15,000 nucleotides of DNA from Actinidia chinensis (taxonomy: Eukaryota; Streptophyta; Magnoliopsida; Ericales; Actinidiaceae), in NCBI GenBank assembly GCA_009663005.1, contig CM018903.1, forward strand, positions 25,457,493 to 25,472,492, written 5' to 3'. The first letter of the stretch is position 1, and the number at the start of each line of letters is the position of its first letter. The translations under genes and the position numbers were made by a program. Positions 1 to 9,010 of the stretch are shown piece by piece. The notes below the pieces were generated by a model. The model saw only the letters and a program-made list of their open reading frames with translations, did not search any database and was not told the origin of the DNA.

Positions 1-118
1 TAAGTAGTCTCTATGGGTAGAGTTCGGTGCTCACAGCGAGCTCGTTTGGCTCTGCTCCCACAAGCACTTCATAGTTGTATGGCTGAGCTCGTTCTAACTA
101 ACTTGCTTCTCTTTTTAG
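1..118 (+). other. Leader of the old transposon gene, possible upstream intron end
   Basis: No domain is recognised here. The stretch ends in a T-rich run followed by AG at 117-118 (cttgcttctctttttag), which looks like a plant 3' splice site placed just before the recognisable coding sequence that begins near 121. The frame is open through it, starting from an ATG at 13, so it could equally be coding. The GAGCTC-rich composition resembles the downstream gene pieces. The upstream part of the gene lies outside the window. Confidence 0.25.
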
Positions 119-669
119 AGCATGAAGTTAATCTAGCTCAGCTGCTGGTCCACGACGAAGCAGCCTTCAATAAATTTAAGACCGACCACGGCATCCCTAA
201 AAACATCCAAATAGAGCTTCCTAGGACAAATGAGGATGCGAACTTAGTCGAGGGCAACAGGGACTGCATCCCAGTTTGTACCTAGCTGATCCACCAAGTT
301 GAGCTCCAGTTTCCCATTAGTCAGATGTTGAAGGAGGTAATGGCATGCTACCATCTCACCTTAATACAAGTCTCTATCAACTTTGTCCGAACCGGTCTTG
401 CGGTGGACACCCTGATTAGCCAAGTCGAGCTCCCTTTCAATGCTGCGAATCTGCTTCATGTGTACTCTATAGTGCAGCCTTTTTCAAGGGCAACCACTAC
501 TTGCACCATAGAAACCCTCGTCAACCACAAACGAGGTTGATCACTAACAACCTAGATAAGGAATTGTTTCTCAACGAGTTTGTCTAGATTTCAGGTAAAT
601 GGATGTTCCGAGAGGAGACGATGGTCTCTACTTGTTTCCAAGGCATAACAGTCATATGCCTAACAATAA

Positions 670-751
670 GTAGCTCTTTTACTAGATTTATACACTTCAT
701 ACTTATAAAAATTTTATGTTGGTATTGATGCTTGCCTTTATTGTTGTGCAG
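670..751 (+). other. Putative intron 1 of the old transposon gene
   Basis: A GT at 670-671 follows the last recognisable exon residues. A T-rich tract ends in ttgttgtgcag at 751, followed directly by coding sequence for NELFKHRSEK. The length of 82 bp matches the second intron of the same gene (84 bp). An alternative donor is GGTAAAT at 595, but family-like residues (FPRHNSHMPNN) continue beyond it, so I prefer 670. The donor flank is weak (AA/GTAGCT) and the exon phases do not match exactly, which a single indel would explain. Confidence 0.4.
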
Positions 752-953
752 ATTTCAACGAACTCTTCAAGCATCGCTCTGAAAAGTGTAAGAAGGCCAT
801 CCAAGCTGTGAACAATAGGCTAGCCTCAAGGAAGCTGACTGATCTGCTAGCTTACGAGCCCATCTACCGGCACATGATCCCGTATAAGGCTGACATGCTC
901 GGTAGGATCAGTGTCACAACCCCGACCAGTATGAAATTGGGTCCCACAATAAT

Positions 954-958
954 ACAGG
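954..958. repeat. Left target-site duplication of the solo LTR (ACAGG)
   Basis: ACAGG lies directly before the TGTCATG terminus of the antisense LTR. It pairs with TCAGG at 3473-3477 (four of five bases match). Confidence 0.4.
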
Positions 959-2913
959 TGTCATGTGACCGGCCAGTGAAATCCCATCTCCCTAAGGCCT
1001 CTAACTAATTAAGTTTAGGACTTTAACTAAAATCATAAACTACATTGCTTGAATGAATGAAATCATGCGAAAGCATCCAAAAAAAATAGAGCTGACGTGT
1101 CACTACATTCAATTGACTGACAATATGATATTACAACTACACAGAGTTTCGATAACACAAAAACTACCACGGGCTATGGCCACCAAACCGGCACAACCGT
1201 AAACAACGATTGGATCAGGTTTGAGTCTAAAACTATACAGAACTCAAAAATAAAAGTCCAATATACTATTACACAGTACAGGACTATCAAAACACTCAGC
1301 ATGCTAGAAGCACCTGCCCTAAATCGCTTCCCCCTCTCATTTTCATCACTTGAAAATGAGATTTACGCTTCAACAACGTCATTAAGCACTCAGGCTAGTG
1401 TGAGTCAGGTCTATAAAAAATACATGCACCCATGAAAATATTATAAAATCAGGGGTCATTTAAGAAACATAAAATGAAATCACTTTTGTAACCCATGGCT
1501 CACCTAGGCCATCCCTTGACTATCTAGGTCTAGATGACTGAGGCAATATAAAATCAATACCCTCAAGTGGCTCAGTGCGTCAGAGCAGGTATCGCCAATA
1601 TACATAAAATTTTAATCATTTACGATTGACAATTTGCAGACCACACCTAACCGTTCAACGACACCAGAATATAGGGTAGACAACCATAAAACCTTTGGTA
1701 TGAATTCATCCTACAATCATCTGGTGCATGATCTCCTTATATACATTCAAACAACTCTCTAGATTCTCCCCCTAGCGCCACGGGTGCTATCGTTATGAAC
1801 TATGTGTTTTTTGACTTAAAACATACACTTTTCACAAAATATTTTATAATTTCATTGTATAACAAAACAAAGTATGTTTTTAACATAAAATATATCAGTT
1901 TTAAACACAAACCATGCTTTCACAATATAAAACAGTTACTTTTATGCTATGTAATACATAACAAAACTCACCGAATGTATGCCCAAATCTTTTTACACAC
2001 TACAAGCTAACGTTCTGAGTTAACGTTCTTGAAATTCGGATCCTACATTTGATATTCGAATCATTAGATTTAATATTCTTCTTGCGACTATGAATATATC
2101 AAAATGTCATAATTTTATTTAGAAAAATTTAATAATTTCGAATTACTTTTTGCAGACAGTTTTAAATATTTTAAAAACAATCATTTGGTGATTTATTTTT
2201 ATAAAATTCATAAAAATTAATTTGACTCCGAAATTTTTATATAACACACTAGACAAATACCTTTATTTACAATAAATATATTGTAAATTAATAAGCTACG
2301 TAACTAGTTTTTGAAATTCATTAAACCATTCCAGTTCCGTCACAAATTGTTTATTGACAGTAGCCTGGTTGATAATTATTTTGGGCATGAAATACGAATC
2401 ATTAATTCGTGAAATTAAATAGGTAATAAATAGACATATAAATGTATAACTTATAAAATTTTAGATTTTTATATCACATGCAATTATGTTTATAAGATGC
2501 TCAAAGTTTTTGTTTCAACTTCTTTTTTTGCTCCAGTTTCGTAAGTCGATCTGAAGGTCAATTTTAGACCATTTAGATTCTGAAATGGAAATAATATTCT
2601 CAATAAAAGTTGTATATAAATTTAATATATTTCCAACGAATCTTAAATCAATTAATTTGGACATAAAATGAAAAAGTTAGGATCAAAATACGGTGGCTGC
2701 TTCAGTAGTGAAATAAAGTTTCAAGTTTTTCGAGTTTTAATTTTAAAAATACGTATAGATGCGATAGTTTCGAGGTATTTGAAGTGTTAAGTTGTTACTA
2801 AATATGGTATTCGATAATAAACCTTAAAGTAGAAGAAAATATATAAAAAAAAATTAAGAATTTACCTCAGTCGAAAACACGTATCGATATCGCTAGTTTC
2901 GGTTTTCTTCCTC

Positions 2914-3240
2914 TCTTCTCAGCTTCTCTGTGTTTCTTCCTATTTTCGTATCTCCCTCTCTCTTCTCTTTTTTTCTAACTTATTTCCTTTGTGTCATGTG
3001 AAACTAGAAGCTGCTGGAGTGACTTTTATTCCCAATGCTATTTTGGCATTGTTAGGCTTAAAGCCTCACCTTCACACTCTTCTCAGCTTCTCTATGTTTC
3101 TTCCTATTTTCGTATCTCCCTCTCTCTTCTCTTTTTTTCTAACTTATTTCCTTTGTGTCATGTGAAACTAGAAACTGCTGGAGTGACTTTTATTCCCAAT
3201 GCTATTTTGGCATTGTTAGGCTTAAAGCCTCACCTTCACA
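2914..3240. repeat. Tandem duplication, 2 x ~164 bp, nearly identical
   Basis: The segment from tcttctcagcttctct at 2914 to 3077 is repeated immediately at 3078-3240. By eye I find only two substitutions in the aligned part (ctctGtg/ctctAtg and agaaGctg/agaaActg), plus a difference at the very end. Each unit has a CT-rich strand (ccctctctcttctctttttttc) followed by two short inverted repeats, caatgc...gcattg and aggctt-a-aagcct. In LTR orientation (minus strand) this is a purine-rich tract 240-560 bp from the LTR start, probably in the U3/R part. Short open frames across it repeat the same peptide and look non-coding. Confidence 0.85.
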
Positions 3241-3345
3241 TGCACACATGCACGTGCATCTATGTGTGAGACACACACGCACATACAGGTACAGCACACA
3301 CACGTCCTCACATGCACACTCTCATGCATCGTACTACGTGTCCAC
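3236..3345. repeat. CA/TG-rich low-complexity tract
   Basis: The tract alternates purine and pyrimidine, with runs such as acacacacgcacatac, cagcacacacacg and catgcacact. It is a degenerate CA microsatellite within the solo LTR, abutting the second copy of the 164-bp duplication. Open frames here are a by-product of the repeat. Confidence 0.7.
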
Positions 3346-3472
3346 CGAGTGTCTATAATGTGTCACATCAACGTGTTCATTTTCCTCCCTAATTATATAC
3401 TTTATCATGAAAAAATAAAATTAATTTAGTTACTAATTTTAATACTTGTTTTCGCGATTTGGGGTATTACAA

Positions 3473-3477
3473 TCAGG
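3473..3477. repeat. Right target-site duplication of the solo LTR (TCAGG)
   Basis: TCAGG follows the ggggtattaca(a) end of the antisense LTR and precedes the resumed coding sequence. Its partner is ACAGG at 954-958. Confidence 0.4.
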
Positions 3478-3791
3478 CTTCTGCCTTGTGCATTGAAGGT
3501 CGAGCTCCTTAATGTGGCGACTTCGACTCGGAAGGTTCCAGCACCGAGCTCAACAAGAATTTGCCCCTCACCTGAGTTCCAGACTAGGAAACAGGCATCA
3601 CCTCGAGCTCGTCAAGCTACACCTATTCAGAATCTTCAAACAGCAAGGAGAAGGAAGGAGAGAAAGTAGTTAGCTAACTTATGCTAAATAGAAGAAGGAA
3701 TAGGGTAATTCCCATGGCTGAGCCCGAGGTTATTGCCGAGCCTACCTAAATCTTGAGCTCGGACGACGAACACTCGGACGACCTCGCCTAT
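3478..3791 (+). pseudogene. Putative gypsy-type transposon protein, middle piece
   Basis: This is the continuation of the gene interrupted at 958. The first part reads VELLNVATSTRKVPAPSS and continues through a Pro/Ser/Arg-rich segment (SPEFQTRKQASPRARQ) to a basic end, TARRRKERK, before a TAG at 3667-3669. Such low-complexity, basic linkers are usual between the N-terminal domain and the coiled coil in this family. A second open segment in the frame of ATG 3714 reads AEPEVIAEPT, has a TAA at 3747-3749, then goes on as ILSSDDEHSDDLAY up to 3791. There the chromovirus interrupts it. The same frame resumes at 12885. The piece has no catalytic motifs. It is a decayed fragment. Confidence 0.55.
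3787..3791. repeat. Left target-site duplication of the chromovirus (CCTAT)
   Basis: CCTAT sits directly before the 5' LTR and is repeated exactly at 12880-12884, directly after the CA end of the 3' LTR. Five-base duplications are the rule for Ty3/gypsy integration. Confidence 0.75.
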
Positions 3792-4052
3792 TTTAATATC
3801 CCGAATACGTAAAACCGCTAATGAAGGTAAGATGACCGCCTATGTTAGTTTATGAAAGTCCCTAATTTTATAGGATGGAAAATAAAATCATTAAGAGTTA
3901 GTTCAGAAATATTTTCATAGAGTTCGAACGACAGGAATGCGTTCGGGACGGTCGCGTTCGAAAATGGTCGAAGATGGTTTCGTACGGTAACAGCAGAAAA
4001 TGAAAAATAAAAAGGGAACACCAAAATGTAGAAAAGAGACGAACCACACGGG

Positions 4053-4059
4053 ATAAATT
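4053..4059 (+). promoter_or_regulatory. Candidate LTR promoter TATA-like element
   Basis: ATAAATT lies in cacgggataaatttcc. The same context is kept in the 3' LTR (11136-11142), although surrounding bases have diverged by indels. It is 260 bp into the LTR and about 75 bp before the polypurine run, a reasonable U3/R position. Promoter function is inference only. Confidence 0.25.
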
Positions 4060-4132
4060 TCCATATCAGCCAATACACCCTAACTCTCTCATTCACTTTA
4101 CCCAAAACCAAAAACACACACCCACAACCCAC

Positions 4133-4213
4133 GAAGAAAGAGGAGAGGGGAGAGAAAAGGAGAAAGAAAGAAGGAGAAAAAGAAAAAGGAAGAAGAGGGA
4201 AGAAGGAAGGGAG
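4133..4213 (+). repeat. 81-base uninterrupted polypurine run in the 5' LTR
   Basis: Every base from 4133 to 4213 is A or G. The matching tract in the 3' LTR is 11214-11273 (60 bases), so it predates insertion. It is preceded by a C/A-rich stretch (accaaaaacacacaccc). It may form part of the untranslated leader of the element's RNA and could form triplex DNA. Neither is demonstrated. Confidence 0.8.
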
Positions 4214-4491
4214 CTCGGAAAAGCCTCATCCAAGCAAGAAGAAAGCCATTAGAAGCTTCATTCAAGTTGTAAGAGGTGGCATTTTACTTTTATGATATGT
4301 ATAGTTTTAGGGTTTGTTTGAGTTAAAACCTAGATCCACATGATAGGGTTAAATGTAAAACTTGAATCTGAGTTATGTAGTCCCTTTGCGTTGTATTTGA
4401 TATCCTAGAAGCCTTGAAAGAAATAGAAAGAGTTTAGCGTGATTTGGTGGGTGAGAGGAAAGAAGCTGGGATCGCAGGAAAGAGGAAAATA

Positions 4492-4613
4492 GTTCGAATG
4501 GAAAAATAGTTCGAACGTTTTTACTGTGGTTGTTCGAACGTTTTAGGAAGGGTTCGAACGTTTGAGAAGGGTTAGAACGGTGCGTTTAGAACGTTTTAAC
4601 TGTGGTTCGAATG
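4492..4613. repeat. Cluster of GTTCGAAC palindromes in the 5' LTR
   Basis: GTTCGAACG occurs at 4509-4517, 4532-4540 and 4552-4560. Degenerate copies (gttcgaatg, gttagaacg, tttagaacg) occur around them at about 4492, 4571, 4586 and 4605. Several are followed by tttt(t)actgtgg, so the cluster is a degenerate array of about 20-25-bp units. A second, looser cluster lies at about 3921-3975. Each core is an 8-bp perfect palindrome with a CpG. The arrangement is kept in the 3' LTR. Confidence 0.75.
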
Positions 4614-5066
4614 GGATGCTTATGAGACTTTTAAATGGGGAATGGAATGGTTCTACACCACTTAGAGTTATCCTGAGTGACATAAAGAACGTTTAAACGG
4701 ATATGCCTTGGGAGGAAAATTAGACGTTGTCTAAAGTAAATTCAAGTTTTTTATCCTATTGGTTTGATCATAGTAACGATAAACATCCTATGTTCCTTGA
4801 TGTGTAGGAACACGACGTTTAAAGTCTAGCTAGAGAATCCAGGTGAGTAACACGATGCCCATGAACAAAATTATGTACTTTCGAAATGTTTTCAATACCT
4901 AATATATATATTCAACGGTTTCAATTGTTTTCAATGCATTAACGATATGTTATCACTATAAATGCCATGTCTTCATTGTATGAATGCTATTATGTAAGAA
5001 AGAAAACCATGGATATTTGCTTCAAAGTGAAACGTATACGTTCAAAGTATATGCATGTGACACCGA

Positions 5067-5085
5067 GGTCCCTTGTGGTGGGACC
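5067..5085 (+). other. Conserved LTR hairpin GGTCCC/GGGACC (5' LTR)
   Basis: GGTCCC at 5067-5072 and GGGACC at 5080-5085 form a perfect 6-bp stem with a 7-base loop (ttgtggt). It is kept in the 3' LTR at 12133-12151, followed in both by taatctaacctaatggtc. A role in the RNA (U5/R structure) is possible but not shown. Confidence 0.5.
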
Positions 5086-5790
5086 GTAATCTAACCTAAT
5101 GGTCTAGAAGGTAAATGGAGGGAGTGAAAAACTCATTTACAAGGATTATCTCGGCCTAAAGAGCCCCCGAACCTAATGGTCCCATGTTAGGTTATGTTAA
5201 TCGCGTCGGTACGTTTCATGATATGTATGTATGTTTCTAGAAACAAGTGATGCAATGTTTATGCAAATTCAAGTTTATAGAAAAGTAATATTTCAAGGAA
5301 GCTATGTTACGCCTCACTTGTTCACACGTCGGACCTTTTGTATGTAGATTTAAAATTGATTTACCAGATTATTTTACGTTCATGCATCTGTTGTTATTCA
5401 CGGAGGTTTAGCTTACGTTTTTGAACACTTTTCAGGAATTCAAAGTTGAAGAACCGTTAGGACGATGTTGAAGCACATATTGTAGTTTGATAGCCAAGGG
5501 CTTTGTATGTATTTTGTGGGGTTAGACCCGATTTAGATCTTGGAGATTATGTATAATTAAAGTTAGCCTGGGAATGTATGCAAAATTTAAAATTTAGACA
5601 CAGCCTTTATGTACGGTTATGGAGTGAGCTTTTTGTTATTTTCAGTTATGAGTTTCCGCCAAAAGAAAAATTATTATGCATTTGAATGAGACTGCACAGG
5701 GGTTTTAGTTAGTTGGCCTTGGCGGGCTTAGCCGTCGGCCATCACGCGGCCCACAATTCCTCATGGACGGGTTTGCGGGGGGGAAAGGGG

Positions 5791-5802
5791 TAGTATCAGA
5801 GA
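5791..5802 (+). other. Primer-binding site, initiator tRNA-Met type (degraded)
   Basis: TAGTATCAGAGA directly follows the 5' LTR. The usual plant chromovirus site is TGGTATCAGAGC, the complement of the 3' end of initiator tRNA-Met. The copy here differs at the second base and at the twelfth. In a live element this is where minus-strand DNA synthesis is primed. Confidence 0.75.
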
Positions 5803-6022
5803 CAAGGTTTTTTGGCAACTTTTGTAGGTCAAGATACCTTTATCAAAGCCTAGGTTTATACGTACACAGAGCTATAAGTTTACTGCCATAAAGATAAGAG
5901 TCACGTCTAGGTAGAAGTCGAAGACTGACTAGTATTGTACGCTATATGTTATGTTATGGTGCTATGCTATACTAGGTGTAATGTGGCTATAAAATATTAT
6001 GAGATATATCTAAACGTTTGAT
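5803..6022 (+). other. Untranslated leader between PBS and gag
   Basis: No coding similarity is seen. The stretch contains a run of related words (gctatatgttatgttatggtgctatgctatac) that looks like slippage-prone sequence. It probably carried the packaging signal of the element, by position only. Confidence 0.45.
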
Positions 6023-7010
6023 ATGGTTTGTAGTAAAGTGATTCGTCCTAGAAGAGTCCGAGGCCATAGAGGGCAACAGAGCCCGAAGATTGAGTTGACT
6101 GTATCAGAGAGGATTTTAGAGGGACTCGTTCAATGGTCCATGAGGTTCACAACACAATAACCATGACGATGCACCGCAACACCTGGCAATGCCAATGCCA
6201 GGAGCCGGAGTGATGCCACGTACCACGATTAACAATTCCAGCAGCTAAGCCCCCAACTTTCTATGGAACTCCTCGATCTCATGGCTGCAGAGTCCTTGGG
6301 CCTCTTGGGAATTGAGAAAGGTGGTCCTCAGTTCTTAACCATGATCCGATGAACATAATTGGTTTTTTGCCACGTTTTCACTTTTAAGGAGCCGCTTTGC
6401 TCAGGTAGGCAATGAAGAGCCCATTGGAGCCCGTTGTGGTTATGGCCCAGATTATCTAGAAGTATTTAACGAGGAGTATTTTCCTAGATGGTCCGAGATA
6501 AAAAGCTTCCAAGAATTTTTTGACATTGAAAGCAAGAGAACATGATCGTATGTGAGTCCATGCCAATTTTATGGAATGTCACTTATCGCCCCTCATATTT
6601 GTGTCCAACGGAACGCGCAAGGCGAGAAGTTGAATTGGATTACGATGGAACATCAAGAATACTGTAGATATATTGCTGTTACAACCCTCACAGGAGTTCT
6701 TCAGGCAGCTCTGATTGCTGAGGATCTTTAAATGCAGATATCCTCAATTCCTTCCGGCGAAAATCAAAAGAAAGGACAGAGGAATTGAGCATAAGACAGT
6801 TCAAAACGACACAGTTCAGGATCATAGTGGGAATTTATCAGCAAAGGAATGTTGTCAGTCAAGGAAGCTTGGGTCCATGATTGCCCGACAATGTCCCGAT
6901 ATGTCAGAAAAGATAGGGTGAGGTGTCGTATAGGAACTAGCGCATGTTATGGGTGTGGCCAAGAGGACACCAGATTAGAGATTGTCTAATGCGAATAGAT
7001 TCAGGGAGCT
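6023..7010 (+). pseudogene. gag: Ty3/gypsy gag (capsid and nucleocapsid), frameshifted
   Basis: The structural protein of the chromovirus. The candidate start is ATG 6023, giving a basic N-terminus (VIRPRRVRGHRG) that ends at a TAA near 6161. Further remnants in other frames are KPPTFYGTP near 6248, a capsid segment NEEYFPRW near 6468-6491 and RARRE-like residues near 6617. The nucleocapsid zinc knuckle is visible as CYGCGQ (6945-6962) followed, one frame away, by GHQIRDC (6965-6985). All four metal ligands of a CCHC knuckle are therefore present, but a one-base loss separates the halves. Length fits the family. Several stops and at least three frame changes make it non-functional. Confidence 0.75.
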
Positions 7011-7560
7011 GGGACATCAGCATCTGCACTCAGTTCCAACACCTCCAGCTGAGAGGATGGAATAATAAACCACGACAAGGTCGGCTTTGCCATTTGTACC
7101 AAGGATACCCCAGCTAACACATCAGTTGTGTCAGTATACTTCCCTCTATGATCAACCTGACACGTTCTTATGGATTCAGGTTCCACGAATCATTTGTATC
7201 AAATTCTTTTGAGCATTATTTGACTACCTCTCCCAGTACCTCTTGAATATGAATGATTAGAAATGTCATTGCCCTCCGGGGACCACCATGTTATGCGAAA
7301 GAGAGTCTATAATTCATGTGAGATTCGACCGGCGTCAATGATGTTCCTAGTATGTAGATCTTATACCCTTAGAGATGCATGGTTGTGACGTTATCCTAGG
7401 GATGGATTGGTTTGTCTTCCTACCGTCACTCATCGATTGTGGAGCTTAAGCGAGTAGTGTTCCATCGTTTGATCATTCAGGATTAATTTTGAAAGAGTAG
7501 GCGTTGTGCCCATCCCTACCTCATTTCTCTATGAAAGCGAGTCGCTTGATTAGAAGGGAA
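7011..7560 (+). pseudogene. Retropepsin-like aspartic protease, frameshifted
   Basis: The protease domain of the polyprotein. The active-site motif reads DSGSTNHF at 7173-7196, with the catalytic Asp codon at 7173-7175 (family form DSGA/ST). The second landmark, DVILGMDW, lies at 7387-7410 in a different frame and is followed by the family-typical IDC at 7432-7440. In life it would cleave Gag-Pol inside the virus-like particle as a dimer. At least one frameshift lies between the two motifs, and further stops flank them. Confidence 0.8.
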
Positions 7561-7599
7561 GTCAAGCATTCTATGTAGTGTTAATCGATACGCAAGCTC

Positions 7600-8450
7600 C
7601 CCACCATCTTTAGAGATATTTTCACGTTGTCCGAGAATTCCGATATTTGTCCAAAATGAGCGTTACCAGGTTCCTTAGTGGACCAGAGATGAGTTATATA
7701 AGATCTGAATCCGGCGTATTAGACTTATTTTCAAAGCAACCTTATCGTCTGTCTCTGTCGAGTAGTAAGGAATTGAAGGTTCAACTCCAAGATTTGTTGG
7801 GAAAAAGGATTTATCGTCCGGGTTTCACTGTGGGGCGCTCCAGTGTGTTTCTATACAAAAGAAGGATGGTACGAGGAGATTATGATTATTACCGAGAACT
7901 GAATAAGGTGTACCATTAAGAATACGTACCTCTGCCAAGGGTAGATGATGGTTTGATCAACTTCAAGGTTGCCCAAATATTCTCTAACTTGAATTTGAGA
8001 TCAGGTTATCACCAATTGATGAAGGTCAGAACTAGTGAATAGAGAAGACAGATTTTAGAACTAGATATGGGCCCATATGAGTTTCTTTCATGCCATTGGA
8101 GTTGGGGGGAGTACTAATGCGCCAGCCGGCATCATGGATTTTATGAAGCGGGTATTACGACCCTTTTCTGATGAATGTTGATTATAGGTTTATTGATGAC
8201 ATCATAGTGTATTCTAAAAGTTTTTGCCAGAACATAAGCAGCACTTGAAGATGGTTTTGCAACCTTGCGGAAGTAGGAGATTGTATGCCAATAAAAGTGT
8301 GAGTTTTAGCTATCAGGTGACGTTCTAGGGCACATCATCAGTTTGTGGAGCGCAACGTATCTGTGATCCTTACAAGTCGAAGCCATTTATGAATTGGTCG
8401 AGGCCAACGAATGTGCACAAAAGTAGGAGTTTCAGGCGTTTAGGTAGATA
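7600..8450 (+). pseudogene. Reverse transcriptase domain, broken
   Basis: The RNA-directed DNA polymerase of the chromovirus. In one frame from 7647 the sequence gives QPYRLSLSSSKELKVQLQDL, then the YRELNKV motif, a TAA at 7917-7919, and in the same frame PLPRVDD and LRSGYHQL (about 7992-8015). A TAG near 8040 ends that run. The region around 8100-8150 keeps traces of the NAPAxF motif (nucleotides gcgccagccggcatcatgg). The catalytic YxDD-box is present as FIDDIIVYSKS at 8189-8221 in another frame, with both Asp codons intact (8195-8200). Finger, palm and thumb blocks are in the usual order and spacing. Stops and frame changes make it dead as read. Confidence 0.85.
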
Positions 8451-9010
8451 TACCGGAGATTTGTGAAGATTTCTCTAGAATTGCAACACATTTGATGCAG
8501 GATTACGCGGAAAAAGAATGTTCCATTCGAATGGATGAGAAGCAAGAGAAGAGTTTTCAGATATTGAAGAAGCGATTAGTATCACGCCAATTTTTTAGCG
8601 TTGCCCTTGGGACAGATGGTTTTGCAATCTACAGTGATGCCTCATATCGAGGATGTATGCGTATTGATGTAACATGGGAAAGTGATTTCCTATGCCTCAA
8701 GACAGTTGGACCGCCATAGAAGAATTACCAGACTCCATTGATTTAGAACTAGCAGCAGTGGTTTTGCTTTGAAGATTGGAGTCAGTCTGGTACGGAGTCA
8801 CATGTGAAGTTTTCACGACCACAAAGAGCTTGAAGTACGTGTTTACGCAGAGAAAGGAGCTGAATATGAGACAGCTAGGATGGCTTGAGTGATAAAGACT
8901 ACGACATTCGTATCAGTATCATCCAGAGGCCAAGGCTAAACGTTTTGTAGCAGACGCGTTAAAGCAACAGTCAATAGCAATCTTAGAATGTTGTAGTTAC
9001 GTCGCAAACA
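8451..9010 (+). pseudogene. RNase H domain and connection, broken
   Basis: This removes the RNA strand during reverse transcription. From 8492 one frame reads EKQEKSFQILKKRL and then AIYSDAS. The Asp of YSDAS (8636-8638) is the first catalytic acid of the family. After a frame change, DLELAAVV (about 8741), SLKYVFTQRKELNMRQ (about 8830-8875) and WLE lead to a TGA. A last piece, AKRFVADAL near 8936-8962, matches the family's KANVVADALSR end. Order and length are normal for Ty3/gypsy. Confidence 0.82.

Larger units (their letters stand above)
121..958 (+). pseudogene. Putative gypsy-type transposon (gag-like) protein, N-terminal piece, broken
   Basis: This is the N-terminal part of a plant gag-like protein of the type annotated 'transposase (putative) gypsy type' (Pfam PF04195-like, from memory). 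One frame runs from about 121 to 540. It includes LQFPISQMLKEVMACY near 307-354, then NFVRTGLAVDTL and LPFNAANLLHVYS, which fit the conserved hydrophobic core of that family. A TAG at 283-285 sits where the family normally has Trp, so a TGG-to-TAG change is likely. A second stop (TGA 538-540) and a frameshift near 600-640 follow; the shifted frame reads GDDGLYLFPRH up to about 669. An intron (670-751) then leads into a second exon, NELFKHRSEKCKKAIQ onward to about 958, where the antisense solo LTR begins. The C-terminal parts continue at 3478 and 12885. The protein probably had a capsid-like or structural role in an old element, but that is family inference. It is not functional as read. Confidence 0.6.
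959..3472 (-). mobile_element. Solo LTR of a Ty3/gypsy element, antisense
   Basis: Read on the minus strand, this 2.5-kb AT-rich block begins TGTAATACCCC (end near 3471-3472) and finishes GGTCACATGACA (start at 959). It therefore has the TG...CA termini of an LTR. The first ten bases are the same as the start of the chromovirus LTR at 10890, so a related Tekay/Del-type lineage is likely, though the interiors look different. Flanks are ACAGG (954-958) and TCAGG (3473-3477), a probable 5-bp target duplication with one mismatch. The old transposon gene stops at 958 and resumes at 3478. No gag-pol domains are visible inside, so it is best read as a solo LTR left by LTR-LTR recombination. The interior holds long AT-rich stretches (about 1780-2880), a 164-bp duplication (2914-3240) and a CA-rich tract. 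Exact ends are uncertain by a base or two. Confidence 0.6.
3792..5790 (+). repeat. 5' LTR of the chromovirus
   Basis: This 2.0-kb block matches 10890-12879 in order throughout. Shared landmarks include gtttatgaaagtccc near the start, cacgggataaatt, a long polypurine run, GTTCGAAC clusters, gatagggttaaatgtaa, agccttgaaagaaatag, taacgataaac, the GGTCCC hairpin, ctcggcctaaagagcc, agcttacgtttttgaa and gtatgtattttgtggg. The copies differ by many one- to few-base indels as well as substitutions. I could not compute an identity. The left terminus has lost the canonical TG (TTTAATATCCC), and the right end near 5790 is inferred from the PBS. Confidence 0.85.

Noticed and set aside
1795..2010. Small plus-strand frame rich in Phe, Tyr, Lys and Asn
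   Set aside because: Composition simply reflects AT-rich DNA inside the antisense solo LTR.
2991..3358. Plus-strand open frames over the 164-bp duplication and CA tract
   Set aside because: They repeat the same peptide because the DNA is duplicated, then run into simple-sequence residues. There is no family similarity, and the region lies within an LTR.
3845..4132. Minus-strand open frame of 95 codons in the 5' LTR
   Set aside because: It lies wholly inside the LTR, its counterpart in the 3' LTR is not open, and it matches no known family.
4505..4615. tRNA gene or pol III promoter suggested by GGTTCGAAC (B-box-like) words
   Set aside because: No acceptor stem, D-arm or A-box at proper spacing, and the word is repeated many times in an array.
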